From Nautilus pompilius (lineage: Eukaryota > Mollusca > Cephalopoda > Nautilida > Nautilidae): a stretch of 64,000 nt of DNA. Shown here piece after piece: positions 12,401-26,400 of this stretch (positions are counted from its first letter, which is position 1; each line of letters begins with the position of its first letter). Location of the stretch: assembly GCA_018389105.1 (NCBI GenBank), contig JACATO010000625.1, positions 583,492 to 647,491 on the forward strand, read 5' to 3'. Position numbers and translations under genes: made by a program. The notes below the pieces were generated by a model. That model saw only the letters and a list, made by a program, of their open reading frames with translations. It made no database searches and was not told the origin of the DNA.

Positions 12401-14735
12401 TTCAAAGCACTAAATAAGAGCAGCAGAAAGGTATAAATTTTATGTGATAACCAATCTCTTTTGCCTTAAAATGAGTGTCAAGCAGGTTCTTAAAACCACT
12501 GACACATTTAGCATCTTCCAGGTTCCAAGCATTGATTAACTAAATGTTAAAAGATTATCTTCTATATCTAACCTAGTCCAATGTTTATTTATTCTCTATG
12601 GACGACCAGAGTACTAGAGGGTGTACCAAAGAATGTCCCCCTAGTTACCATTTTTTCTGACCTGAAAAAATGTGAATATTTTGAACCTGGCAATCCAAGC
12701 TTTTGTACAGTGAATTCAAAAAATATTCAATCATCTTAAGAGTAATCAGTCTTTTAAAAAAACTGATTGCTGAAATATATTTACATATCTGCAAAGTGCA
12801 TGTCACTTGATGTTTCTATGCATGTATAACAATACACTATGATAAAACGTGTCTGTGAATATCTCCTCCTTCATACATTAATTTTGCATTTGTTTATTGC
12901 AAATAAATATTCTGTTGCCAATGACTCTTCTGGCTTAATATTCTCCTGATACATTAATTTACTTGAATAGAAGAAAACAACTTACCTCGATGTAACTACA
13001 AGATAAACTGTCCACAGGTGATATATAATGAAATTTAAGAAAAGATAGTTCCAAATAGGACTGAAATTAAATATGAACTATCTCACACCATTTGTGTGGA
13101 GTTTCAATAAATTAAAAATAAAAAATAAATAATATTAATTATTGGCATCTACATCTCTTAAGGATTGTTTCCCAATGCTAAATGTTACTTATCCCTCCTT
13201 AATCATAATAGTATAGCATACTCAAAGGGAAAGGAGGTAATGATTTATACAAAACCATTAAAACTCCAATTATGTCAAGAGCATTTAAAAATCTATTAAG
13301 CTAGACCCTATAAATTGCTAATACAGATCAACATATACATCACTCTATTACTGAAAAATTAAAAAAAAACAAAACACAAATATAATGTGTTCTCACAAAA
13401 GGATTATCAGCTGATGTGAAAAACTTGCAGACTGACATTCTCAAACCCATTTATTTATTTTAGTCCATCCTCAATTCTCCTCACACCATTTTCTTTAATC
13501 ACTGGATGACAATTCCAACATATACATTAAAACCAAAGCTCCTTTGCTTTGCTTTCAAACTGCTATTCCACAGGTCCATCCCTAATTTATTATGTAAAGT
13601 TAAACTGGGAAATTTTCAAATGGTGCCATTGAGGACAAGCAACAAACCCCCTTCTACAACCAAAAAAAAAATAGAAGCCAATGTGTATATAAAGAAAAAC
13701 ACATCACTTAGTTGTTTTCATTTTATCTGATCTTGTGATTTTCGATTATAATCAATTTTAAAAGAGACCATTTGAATTTTGATGTATTAAAATGATTCTG
13801 CAGCATTTAGCAAATACTTTATAGTGTTATCCCCAAAGTTCATGACCGTTACCTAAAACCAGACTATTGAAACAGTTAATATTAATGCATTGGGTGGAAA
13901 CCTGATAATATAAAGCACACCCAGCAACTAAATAAGTGTTTAATCTTTTCTTTTTAAACAGACCAAATGCAGTTATCTTTTCCCTTCCCTCTCCAAACTT
14001 GCGCCGCACTGACATTCAGCTACATCTAAGAAGACCCTCACCGATCCAAATGGAGGTTGGTCATAATATGGGATGCTGTGAAGAACCTGGTTTGAGCAGT
14101 TCTCGGTATATGCAACACTGGGAATTCTCTTTCTTTGTACATTATTTTCTTTAACCGACCCCACCACCACCTTTCCTAACCCACTTAAATAGGTTTAAAA
14201 GCCAAGTAAATCGTAGGGGGGTAGGGTTAAAGGAGGAGGAGAAGGAGGAGGATTACTAATCTCCATGAACCGCTGAAATCATCTGCGAGCGAAAACGAAA
14301 GTAGGCGGAGACCTGAGACCGGGGAAATCCCGCCTAACTAACCGTGTTGCCTCCCGACTCGTTCGGCTTTATTATGTCGGAATCACCGGGCCGGCGGGGA
14401 GTTCTCGTCGTCGGCAGCTGTCCGCCTTCGGCGCAGCCAGCAGCGTCCCCCTCTCCTCCTCTGTGGTGGTTGCCAGGGAAGCCGCCAGGCGAGTAGCAGC
14501 GCCGCGCCAGCACCTGGAAAGACGGGGAAGCACGGGGTTCGCTGGGGCGGGGAGGAACCGTGGCGGCTCTCAGGATCCGCTTCCACGTAGTTGTCAACCG
14601 CCTGCCCACTCCGACATATTCCGTTTGGCGAGACACGAGGACCCGATGGTGGTGGAGCGTCAGCCATGTTGGACTCCTCGGGCACCGGGCTTGACGGCCA
14701 CACGGAAGAAGCGAGCACCATTTCCAGAAGTTCAT
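6498..14735 (-). CDS. CRLS1: Cardiolipin synthase (CMP-forming), complete
   Basis: Six coding exons in transcript order: 14735-14343, 11472-11335, 10757-10628, 8852-8767, 7567-7499, 7115-7024 and 6594-6498 form the coding set (the 7115-7024 and 6594-6498 pieces share a split Trp codon), seven pieces in all. All introns are GT-AG and phases close exactly to 334 residues and TGA. The enzyme joins CDP-diacylglycerol and phosphatidylglycerol into cardiolipin in the mitochondrial inner membrane. The CDP-alcohol phosphatidyltransferase motif is complete: D176, D179-G180, A183-R184, G194, D198, D202 (LDGYIARN ... [10 protein letters not shown]). The order then follows the human protein: [32 protein letters not shown]. 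Residues 1-131 are Arg/Pro/Gly-rich and fit a mitochondrial presequence (human CRLS1 is 301 residues). The start ATG is the first in the frame required by the exon 1 donor (ACG|GTTAGT). Confidence 0.95.
6780..6855 (+). repeat. SINE fragment in the last CRLS1 intron
   Basis: TCACCAGCCAGCCACATTG and TCCTCCTACATCTAAAAATT match the central block shared with the copies at 35400, 41000 and 34100. Confidence 0.55.
9775..9870 (+). repeat. SINE-tail-like fragment in a CRLS1 intron
   Basis: CTAGCTCCCTGCTGCGAGATG followed by AGACCTCAAAAGTCAGGACAGG is closely similar to the reverse complement of 21490-21545 (ACAGCAGGGAACTAG and neighbours). It lies between CRLS1 exons 10628 and 8852. Confidence 0.5.
10628..10757 (-). 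CDS. CRLS1: CRLS1 catalytic exon (CDP-alcohol phosphotransferase motif)
   Basis: 130 nt carrying [17 protein letters not shown] and [12 protein letters not shown]. The upstream exon supplies the first Asp of the motif (GITDI), so the metal-binding signature spans the 11335/10757 junction. Phase 0 entry, phase 1 exit. Confidence 0.95.
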
Positions 14736-14880
14736 CGCCCTCCTTATAAATCAGATCGCCGCCGCCGCCTTCTTTCGACGAAAAAAGGGGATTCATGATC
14801 TCGTTTCGCGAACCGCCATTGTTTTAACTTCCTCATTACCGTCCCCGTTTCCGTATTGCCGTAAACGGGCACGGTGCGGT
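14270..14880. promoter_or_regulatory. CpG-rich CRLS1 promoter/first-exon region
   Basis: An abrupt rise in G+C and CpG against AT-rich flanks, covering CRLS1 exon 1 and about 140 bp upstream of its ATG. No clear TATA box was seen at a fitting distance. Transcription probably starts between 14740 and 14870. Confidence 0.55.
14343..14735 (-). CDS. CRLS1: CRLS1 exon 1: mitochondrial targeting region
   Basis: 393 nt (131 codons), [12 protein letters not shown] to ESGGNT, ending at donor GTTAGT in phase 0. It joins to [16 protein letters not shown] of the next exon, the usual start of the conserved CRLS1 core. Poorly conserved and CpG-rich, as expected for a presequence exon inside a promoter island. 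An overlapping longer frame (14383-14796) does not splice in phase and is rejected. Confidence 0.8.
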
Positions 14881-17800
14881 TTACTGGGCCGAATAGATGT
14901 TGAACATAACAGTTACACAAGTCTCAGTTGTTGGTGTTTCATTATATCAATCTGTTGCCTGATTTAAAACGCTTCCCATGAATTCCACTCAAAGCCTTTT
15001 TACAACTATCAAAAAAAAAAAAAATTCCGAGAGTTACAAAGGGACGTAACTTTAGATCTTTCTTGAAAAACAACAACCCCCCCCCCTCTTCTTCTTTTCT
15101 TTTTTCACTTGAACGCCCCTGGTAAACTAATTGAAAAATAAATTAAATTTGCTGAAAATCCAGGAAAAAACATTTTGGATAACTGTGTTGCTTGCTGTAC
15201 ATATACATAAACTGTCGCAGATTAATAATAATAATAATAATAATAATAGGATAAAAATGAAAGTAGCTTTGCAGACAGTGAAAGGAGGTCCACAAACTTA
15301 AACAGTTAACAGTGTAGATAATGAACGAAGTAATCTCATCGATACCGAGTAAAAATCAAAGAATGGAAAAGAAGTCAACAAAAGGGAAAGTAGGTAAATA
15401 AATGCACGTCATTTAGATGCTACACCTGGGTACGAGACGACAGATACCTGTCAATCGCGGTTCGAAGACAGAGGGAAAATATGCGTGCTATGGACGAATT
15501 TTAGAAAAAAAGGTGAATAAACCCGGAATATTTGTAAATTACCGTATTTTCTAAAAGGAGGGATAGTATAAAACACCAGCAACTATATTTTCAGATTATC
15601 CATATTCTGCTGACTAATTATTTTCTCTCCATGACATGAAATGTTTAAAATATTTCTTGTATTACCATCATTATTTGAAAAAAAAATCCCAAAAAAATAA
15701 CAAAAAATACTTTGGGCACCCAGATTTATGAATTATTTCCCATTTTTTGGTAAATTGGTTATTCGTCTCCCTACCTGGATTTAACTAAACACAATAACGA
15801 ACTATAGCTTAGTAATGTTCAGCACTGCACCATGTAAAAATTACCAATGCGTAAATTTTAATCAATGTTGATAGCTAGTGACAATACAGCAGAGATTACC
15901 AGCCATTTAAAAAAAAAAACAACAAGAAAATAACATCATCAAAGCATTGTGTAGAACTGGAAACAGAATATATTCTACCTGGTGATGGTTAAAATGTTCC
16001 CAAAGTGCAACTCGAAATCTGCACCTACTGCTCAGTTCTAGTTGAGCCTGGTTACAAGTTGACGACTAATGAAATCACCCAGAGTTTATGGCACAGATCC
16101 TACATGCTACACTGGCAGTCATATTTAAGGGTCAAACAGGGTGCTCCACTGCAAAGTATGAAAAATTGTGCCAAATAGAAAACTAACTGTATGTAATCTT
16201 CATGAAATAATTTCCTAAATCCAACATTTTATTTTTAACACAAAAAAATAATAATTTACTTGAAATAAAGTTGTTGTTCCATTCTAAATGTATCCTATAA
16301 TTATTGAACAATATGAAGTACTCCATAGCATATGCTCTTTTATTTGTTAATATTTTTGTTGTTATTATCTTTTAGAGAGACAAATTAAACACAATTGATT
16401 ACTTTAAAATACATCACAAGTTGTTGAGAATAAAGCAAAAATTGGCAATTTACTTCCTATTCTGACTGTTTCCTCTTATCTATTTCTTGCTGCTGCTAGC
16501 AACAAGTCAGCAAAATAAAAAGAAAAATATAGTTCATAAATTTGTGCATGCATATAACAATTTTTAATTGATTGACTTGCTGCTTTATTTGAATAGTTAA
16601 TTTTCCCTTTTCTAGCTTTATCTATCTCAGCCTTATTTATTTTATCATGTCTTTAATTTTATGCCTTCATAAATTTTTTTTTTCCTTTCCCTGCCCATTA
16701 CATCAGACACTCACCCAGTATCTCCTTTACCTATTTCCTACATTTTCCCTACAGTACCAGAAAGTAGCGATGCAATCATCCAACTTCATGCTAGGCTGCA
16801 GGGCAGCCATCTCCACACCAATATTTACAATTTTAAAAAGGCATTAAGAGGGAACTGAGTCCCTGTTTGTGTGTGGAATCAGCCATCAAGGCGTATGAAA
16901 GCTTGTCTCCCCAGCTATAACTATCCACACACACACTGCAGGTGAGTCAGAGTTTAGTATTCATAATTCTTTCTTCTGATCCCTTGACTTGAGTTTCTGA
17001 ATATAGCCATCCACACCCAATCTACAAAGAAAAACTGGTCCTAGCATGTGGGGTCAGTGGGAAGGGGCTAACATTCACAATTAAAACAACAGAAAGATAA
17101 CCATGCACACAGTTATTCAAGGAATTGATTCCTCAGCATTGAATTGTGGGAACTTACTAGTGTAGAGAAATGTCTGACATTCCATTCATCCCATGTTAAC
17201 TCAATGTTGACCTTGAGTTCAGCTGATAACAATTTTAAGAATTTCAAAATCTATGAAAAAGAAAATTAGTGAAGAACAATGGTAAAAGCAAAAGCAGCAG
17301 CAATAATTAAGTGTAACACCCATTGTCGTCCTGCAGCTGACTTCATCAGAGAAAGTCAATCCAACAGATGAAGAATATGGAAAGAGCAGCAAAATTGACA
17401 AATGGCATTCCAGAAAGTTGCATAGCATACAGACAAATAAAAATAAATTATTAAAATACATTCTTTCAAATCAAAAAAAAAAATTTTGAGGTGGTGTTAA
17501 TTTTTTTTTGTTATTAGTAGGCTAGTGCAATTGATGTTCTGCTAAGGGACTCTTTCATCAGCATTGGCAGTGATCACTATAAAAGGCTAATTTCTATATA
17601 ATGAATCAGTGACTCTGACTTATCTCCCTTTCTCAAGTTTAAAACTGACACAGTTGAATAATCAAGGAATGCCTAAGTCCAGCTCATCGGTCATGCTCCT
17701 ACAACCAGGTTTAAGTATTTACTCCGTTTGCTGCAGTATCTCCAGTTTCTCTTGTTTGCACACAAGATAAACAGGTTTTTTAGCTAAAAGCAGGAGGAAG

Positions 17801-20180
17801 GGTTATGATAGACAGAAAAACAGATATACTGTGGCTGCAAGAGCTGAAGCTAAGCTCTGTGATTTAATCTTTCTTCTTCTTTCAAAAGGGAGGTACTAAC
17901 AGGGCAGAAAAAAGAAAGGCAAGAGACTGGCAACTGCCTAACAATAAAACTATATTATTTTAACCAGTTTAAATAATTAATAGGGCATCCCTCCCTCATT
18001 CTGACCTTTTGTATAGTTTAATGGGAACAAGCCAGGTCACCCTTTAAGCAGCACCTGCAAGGTTTCAGGTCACAATGGAGGGATGAAGATAGGTGAGAGA
18101 GAAGTAAAAAGTATGAAGAGAAAATTTCTTCAGACCTTAAGCACTATCAATGCAGCAGTTACATCCACACCCCTCCCTCACACTACACCAGCACCGTTTG
18201 TGGCAGTGAATGTCACTCAGGAACTGGACATTTTTAAAGCCATCCAAGACACTGCAACATGAGACAGTAACTGAACCGCTTCTGTGCTGACACCATTGTC
18301 CTCCAAGATAAACAGCTGCCTACCACTATAAGATCTTTCAAGAGAATGCATCAGAACTTACCAGAGCTTTCACAACTCTGTGACTGTTTAAGCACTTAGT
18401 AAAACAAATATAGAACTTAAAAAGTACAACCAACTCTCACAGAACTACTTCCCCACTTACTGTTCTCTTTCAAAAGTAACGTGTGTTTTTTTTCCACTCA
18501 GCATCCAACCAAGTCATCCCTGCACAAGTGATCAAAGATAATGTCTTTCCTTTTCATCAGGTCTTCTCTGGATTTGGAGATTTTAAACATATCTGTCAAG
18601 GTGTCTAAAGTATATCCATTTAACATAACTTAGAAAAAAGTACATTTCTAATTAACAAGTAGGAAAAAAATTTATAAAAAAGAAAAATATTCAGTTTTAC
18701 AAGAGATGTTTTCAATGCATTTATTATTAATTTTATGTGAAGTTGGTGTACATTTAAGCAGAGTTGCTACTTTATATGCAAAGGGGAGGAAGTCAATTTA
18801 CAAGGTAATTACAAATATAATTCAAGCAAACTTCTCTCATTAAAACAGTGGTCTTTGTAACTTAAATTTTTGTAAACCAGTACAATTCTTGCAACACAAT
18901 GATACATAATGCAGTAGTTTAGATTTATTTTAAGTTGCTGATTTGATTTTAAAAGCATTAAAATTTTGATCAAAACCATGCATGTAATGAAATCAGAAAA
19001 CAAGATTCCTGAACAGATTTCATTTTAGCATTCAAAAGGTCTGGTAGGGGAAACAGACAGGTCCCACTGACTTTCATTTCTGTTGTGTTGACTCCTGTGT
19101 TAACTTTCACTGTCTCTGTCTCATTTTCTGACAAATGAGAAGAAAAAAATTTTTTCCATCCATTTCCGATGCCTGCAACATTCAACCAGGGTGCTTTCAT
19201 TAAATACTTCTTTTGCACTTGTGGAACCATGTACAGGGGGTATCAACTTCAATATTTATCATTTAATAAATTGTCATTCTATCTTTTTAATTTCATTCCT
19301 AAATCAATCTGTTGTTGTTGTTTTAGTCCTCTAATATGTTAATTTTGTCCAAATTAAAAACAGAGATTTTGTTTTATCTTAAAACTGAAGAGTTTTCAAA
19401 TGTGACAGGCCACACAGCTTTTTCTTAAATGTAGCAGTTCAAAGCCATCCATCATCCCTTATACAAAGCTCCAAGCTTAGAATGGTATCTTTATCTATGC
19501 AGTTCTCCAGCTAATCAGCAGCCTACCTACACACCCTTTTTCCTAGTCTCTTCAAAAGATGGGTTCAGGTCACCTGTATGCAGGTAAATATATACTGCTT
19601 CACCTCCCCAACCAACCACTTATTTTGAAATTTTATAAACCCATTCTTTCATCTGCTTAGACAAGTTACAGAAATTTAATCAACCTTATGAATTAGAGAA
19701 AGCATAACCAGAAAAGGTACCAAAAGATTGTTTAGCTTTTCTTTAACAAGAGACATACAGGGAGCCAGGATCAGCATTATTCTGTATTAGCTAGGAACAA
19801 AACTATGTGTTCATCAAGATAGTGAGGTGAGGTTACTGAATAGATGTATGTATGTCTCTTATTGTCTGAATTTCTTAGATGGATCCTGAAAGTGCACTGC
19901 CATTTCAAGCTGCATTTTCTCTTATTATAGAAAGAATAACTTAAATTTACAAGTATTATTTATCAACTGTTCTGTACAAATACAAAGGTTAGCCATCACT
20001 AAGTTTTCCATAAAATATAGGTTCCTTGGATTTAAAGAAAGTCCTCAGAACCTGGTGATAAAGATGCAAGTATACAGTGGTTTTTTATGATAAATATGAT
20101 GAGATGAAGCAAACTGTCATGATAACAATTTTCTCAGCAATGTATACATACTGTACATACAGTAGCTGTTAAATGTTACC
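14880..20180. other. Spacer between CRLS1 5' end and CMTR1 3' end
   Basis: AT-rich, with only short spurious reading frames. Contains a (TAA)n microsatellite at 15223-15248 and patches of older repeat-like sequence (about 16860-17120 and 18000-18450) that I could not assign to a family. Confidence 0.5.
15223..15248. repeat. (TAA)n microsatellite
   Basis: About nine TAA units in a row. Confidence 0.85.
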
Positions 20181-20464
20181 TAAATATATTGCATATTCTC
20201 AATAAAAATAAATAAATTTGTAATTTAAAAAAAAAAAAAAAAACAACAAAAAGCAGCTCTCTACTCCACAAGTCCATATCGAGGACAGGTGCCCTCCTAC
20301 AATGTATTGGAGCCCTGCCTGTCTGACTGACAAGCGTGTTAGATGAGGCACTGCTTCCCAGAACCATAGCCAGATGTCGTCTCATAGACCACAGACTTCC
20401 TGTTGCTGGTTTTAAAAGTCTTTCAGAAATATTTAAAAAAAAAACAAAACACAAACTGTGATGT
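20180..20464 (-). other. CMTR1: CMTR1 3'UTR region
   Basis: A moderately GC-rich block right after the stop codon, ending in a long A/T run near 20229-20243. No convincing poly(A) signal could be picked within it. Confidence 0.4.
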
Positions 20465-23400
20465 TCAATGCTTGTTCATGTCATCAATGAATTTCAGAAT
20501 GCTGTCTTTCGACACTTTGGCTTTGTTCTCTTCGAAGGTCTGACAATCATGTACCTTCACACCTTCTTCCCAAGTCCAGTATATGCTGTGGAGCCGGCAA
20601 TCCCTGGGAAGATAAAAGGCAAAAAAATAACCAACATAATACATCCGCATACACACAAAAGCGCAAAACAGACATAACTTTTAAGCAAGAGATTAGCAAC
20701 ATTTGAAAACCATTACTACAATTTATTCATTTTTTTAATGGAAGGTTTGACTATGGTTTGACCTTCTCTCAAAGTATATTTAACTATTCTCCATCAACGA
20801 CCTGAGACTCATAACACCGAAAACTTATTACCGGTCAAAATACTGACTTTGTGAAGTGGATAAAAGAATTGCCACTTCAGAACTGTCCAATTTCTTTGAA
20901 CAGTGAATAAGAAAGATTTAACAAATATAAGCTGAACCAAACCTCAGTCAAGACAGTATTAAGAAAAAACAAAACTAAGGCATTTACTATATGAAATTTT
21001 AATAAGTGACTTGATAGGCAAAAATCAAGTCTGAATTAATGATTTTCCTATTTAGCAATATCCGTCACTCTAATCAACGATGATGCAAATGATTTCTAGC
21101 AATTGTAGTAATTCTGCAAAATCCATTCTTTTCCATTTCTTTTTAACACAAAATTTGAAAACAGGAATAGGAATAAACTCTTCTTTTTTTTTTTGTTTTA
21201 TTTTATTACTTGGGTTAGAACAGCTAAGGCAACAGTGTAGATTAATTATTATATGAGGCTCAGATATGACTCCTTGGGTGGGCCATTTGTTTCTAACCTG
21301 GCTCACACCATCAGCAATGATCTCTATCATGGGTTAGCTCATTTACAACTACATTTTCCAGTAATATTTAACACCTGATACAATTTCTTACTTAATAACT
21401 TTAAATTCCTCTTAGATATCTGCTGTCAACCAAACAAATAGAAATGTTGGACAATTTTTAAAATCTTTCGTTGTGATTTTATTTACTTCTTGGCGAATCC
21501 CTGTCCCTGATTTTCAAGGTCTATGGACATCTCACAGCAGGGAACTAGACAGTGGGAGAGTGCAATATCACAGTATCAGTCTTGGTGACCAAGCAATTTA
21601 CCTGTAGAACATTCACCTCAAGTACCCAGAGAAAACCCAAGCAGTTGATTGGTGAAGATGACTGAGAAAAAACCATATCAGGAAACCTGAGGATCCTAAC
21701 TCAGACACTCAACCATAGCAGTCCAGAAAGTCTACCTCTGAAGCACTGGCCACCCTCATTTACTTTAAAACTATCACATACTTGGTGATCATTGACATGC
21801 AGTATGCATGTAGTTGTGCAGGTGTGCAAAATTCAAAGCAGTGTTTAGATTTCAGTTCTTGTCTGTAATGAGAGAGATGAAGTTGTACAAACCTGACGGA
21901 AGCAATGCTATCTGGTGGACACTCGTATGAAGCTGATCCACTGGCTGTGTTAAACCAATATTTCCGGTTTAAACTCCTGCTCAGGCTCATCATCCAGGGA
22001 TCTAATCAAAGACAACAATCAACAGTTAACTAAACTACAGAATTAAGTTCAACAGACATCTGAAATTGCACACAGGTTGAGGCAAACAGTGAAGCATTCT
22101 ACCATTAGCTTGTTAATTTCATATTTTAAGAAGTCTAAAAAAGAGAGAGAAGAGAAATGAAATCCAACAGGACAAAAATTTGATTGTTCAATAGGATAAA
22201 GAATTTTTTAAAGTTACTAGGCAACATTTAATTTGCACATAGAATTGACATTCTTTAAATATAAATAATTTTTTTTGTTTTGTTTTGTAGAAAGAACATT
22301 AAATGCTCTAATAATGAGATCATAATGTGTATATGGTTTATGTATTGAAAATTTGGAAACATTAAAAAATGAAATTGATAATTTCTATCTATGGAAGTTC
22401 CCAAATCTTACCCTCTGACTAGCAACAAGGGCTCACATTTCCTGGATTCTCTTGAGAAGCAATAACACAAATGTCCTGAGAATGGACACCACACTGATTA
22501 ATCAGTTACAGCACAATAGCTTCACAAAGCTGCCTAATCACACAAAGTTGGGTTCAAATAGTCTGGCTGATTGACACTAAGAATACATGGCAAGTTACTG
22601 AGCTGTGCACAAAGCAAAAACTTATGTTTTGCATTTTCAATGTCAGCGTAAAAATGTATCTAACTTTAGTGGTTTAACTGATAGCAATGGTCAGTGCTAG
22701 AATAAATTTGGAAGTAGGAATTGTGCCTTGATGTCATTGCTGTTTATTATATAGAGAGACCTGAAGAATACAACTACCATGTAAAGAAAGATGACTGAGA
22801 AGAATACAGCTATTATACAGAGACTTGGCTGACAGACATCACAAGGACTTTCCAGAAGTAAACAGATAAATCAACCTGCTTCAGCTTCGTCTACTCACTA
22901 TAGTTAATGTTTTACATAAAGCAAAAAAACAAATCCACTAAGCACAGATTGTAATAATTTATTAATTAGTATTGAGAATAAAAACAGGAATAAAGTGGCT
23001 CTTTTAAAAAACAAAGTCTAGTTCTGAAAAGTTCCAGTAATCTGTGCTACATATGACAGGTACCAATATATTTGTGTTTTCATACACTGATGCTAACAAG
23101 GGGCACAACCCTGGTGAGGAAGTGTAGTGGTGCATTTTCCACTGGAAAATGCTGCTAGTCCTGACCCCATCTGGTACCCTGCACTTCTGACTTGAGCAGA
23201 GAAATCCTTACTAGTACTCTTCGTATCTTAGCAGTCCAGCAGTCCACCTCTGGACTACCAAAACAGCCGATATGTTTGCTCAGTCCTGAACTCTAATTGA
23301 ATGTAGCATTACATAACCTTGGCAGTATTTGTTCAGCTTACACAGCATACATAACCCTATGGTACATAGTGCACTACTAACCTTTTACTGTTTTGACCAG

Positions 23401-26400
23401 ATAAATGCCAGAAGGATGGAAGTACTGGTTCATGTGGCTGCAGTAGCAGAGCCGAATCTGTCGGCCTGATCCCTTCACAGTTTTCATTTCAAGCCTGCAG
23501 AACAATTTAAGAATAGACTCATAGCAAAAATTTCTCAATGAAGTGGATTTACTCTCAGCTATTTTGTTTATGCATACATATATAGGCACACATTTATTTA
23601 CAATACAATGCATGCTCAAATTCAACATAATTTTTTATTTGTAAATATAGAAATCAACAGAGGCTTCCTGTTCTAAGAAACATCACAGAATCCACAGCAC
23701 TGAAGATTTAAAGTATAAATATATTTTGATGATGATAAATATTTTAGGGGATATAATTGGAATCAACATACCTGTTAAAAATTTTTTCTATCTCTTCAAA
23801 CCTAACCACTTCAGGTACAGTGATAGGTGCCAAGTCAGATCTGGTAGTCTTTGTGATGGCCTTGACAAACTTCCTCAGCCTGCCAAACCTGTCAATCAGA
23901 ACACATCAGTCAGACTTAAATTAAACATAATCAAGCTGTTTTGAGAGACCTTCTGTTCAATGTGTGGCAGAGTGTGCCTGCTCCTGTGAATATTTACTGT
24001 TGTATTTGAAAGAATACCATTTGTCTCCTGTCTCCATATAAGCAAAAAATGCATGCTCCAACATGTCTGCCATTTGTTTCGTTGCTTTCTATAATCTTTG
24101 TCAAAGTGCCAGTTACTACATAGAAACAATTTAGCTTTTCACTGAATTTCAGTTTCCATGCTACTAAAATCAAAATAAACTTTTGAGGTTTGGATGTTAA
24201 AAAGCAATATAAATCTACCAAAAAAAGAAAGGTTTCAAAAGCAAGAAAGACTAATAGAGCAAAAACTGACATCATTTATCAATAACGTTAACAGTCTACA
24301 GAGAGAGAAAACAAACTGAGGTGGAGGAGGAGCAGTTAGCATATTTCTAATATAAGAAATAGTGTAACCCTGACAAAGTTGAAGGGCCAGTAGTGAAGCT
24401 GCTGTGACTGCACCATTCCTAACACCAGCGCCATTACTACAAATGACAGTTAAGCAGATATTTGTCTGTGCATCTCACAGGTATGGTGTAAGTACCTCTC
24501 ATTAAAGTGCAGCTTTCTGATGTCTGTGCCACAGAGGAAGAAGCCGTCCAACACATGTAACGTCATCTGCCTCCTCTGACCCTTTCCCTTCAAACAAACA
24601 AAAGACTGTATGATTGCTTAAGACACCAGCCCTGCCAACATCATTTAATACATGACATCCATAGGTGTTCTACTCATATGATCAAAAGTAAACAAAATTA
24701 GAGTTATGGGAAATACCTCATACAAATCAAATTAATTACCCACTTGTGTAGTGTTTTTTTTTAGGATAGCTTTGTTAAAGTTTATAAAATCTTCTAAAGG
24801 AATAAACAGGGTTTTCATTTTAGTTTTCAGCATTTAACCCTTTGAGGAGTACATCTATATTACAGGCAGAGTAATCCTGCAAACATACATTTCCAAGGTT
24901 ATTTACTGGATTGCTCAGTCAGAATCAATACCCACTCCCCATAAATATACAAATGTACTCATCAAAGGGTTAAGCTACAAGGGACCATTGGCTAAAACTT
25001 TACAAACACCAAGGTCAATTAATTAGGGAGCATTAGACATTTTTGTTGTTGTTTTCTAAGCCAATGTGCTATAGATTTGTGAAAAACTCTGCCCAATAGA
25101 ATCGTCAAAGCTAGGAACTTTAAATCATTTTAAAAACTTGCCACTGAGGGGGACCTCTGATTTACTTTATACACTCTGAGCCCATTGTAGGCCAGACTCT
25201 CTCTCAACCCTAAAAGAAAATTCTACTTTTGTTTTAACTCCAGCATGTGGTAAATTTTTTTTTTTTAAAAAAAAATGAAATTGAAAAATGTTATTTTATT
25301 CCATTTCCATGATAACCAACAAAATGGCTGCAACCTTTGAAAAATACAGATCCTCTTATTTAATGATTTTTTGCAGAATTTTCACACACACACACACACA
25401 CGCACACATTTCAAATTAAACAGATTTGCATATTGATATGCTGTTTTACTTACTTCTCCTCTGAATTCTTGGACAATTTCTGCTTCCAGCAAAGTCTCAG
25501 GGGGCAACTCAATGCGGATCCCATCATCTTCCAGTTTGGTCCACTTGTTCTTCTTCATCAACTTACTTTGGTAAACGTGCGATCGCTAAAACAAATAGAG
25601 ATGTTGAACTTACAAACTTCAGATAAATACAGGAGACAGAATCTCTCAGCTGTCCAGTCCTGAACATCAATATTCACATCTCTGCCAGCCACTGTGAAAT
25701 TTATAGTCAGGTATTTTTATTAAATTTTCATTAGTATATTTATAATTAACTATTAAAGATTCTGAGCTAAGAGGAAAAAAAAATCCAAAGCTTTTCACCA
25801 GATAAACCTTTACTTTGCACCTGTTTTGTTTGATGGGTTTATTTTCATTTGCCAAGACATCCTCAGATTGGCGTATTTATTCAAAGTTACTTAATATCAA
25901 ACTCACTTTAGACAGAATAAAACATTTATAAAACAGAAGAAAAAAGAATTAAAGAGCACTCACTCCTAGTCCAAGAATCAGGAGGCGATTTAATCCACCT
26001 GTCACGATGCATCTGTAGTTGTACACACTCTTGATTGCCTGTAACTTGTCATGTGTCAGCTCTTCTAGTTCTCCATCAATACAGTCTGCATCAGACTAAG
26101 AAAAAAGTGCAAACATAACAAGAAAATTCATAAAATGTTCAAATAATATATAATATGCAAATTTGGAAGAAAAAGAAAGGTGTATTTCTGGAATTTGTGT
26201 TAACCATAACTTGGAAAATAATATTATTTTTTATTCTTTCATTTTTTTTTTTTGCAAGCATATTAGATGTCAATGAAACCACAATACCTTGAAACTCCAA
26301 TCTAAAACAACTGTCAGGTGAATGATGTGAAGTGTAGCATGACGTGAGAACTACCAGTGCATGTCTACTTAACAACAAACATTCAAAATATAGAGATGGC

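Noticed and set aside
14383..14796. Longer overlapping minus-strand frame at CRLS1 exon 1
   Set aside because: Does not match the phase of the GTTAGT donor; the 14735 start frame joins the conserved core exactly.
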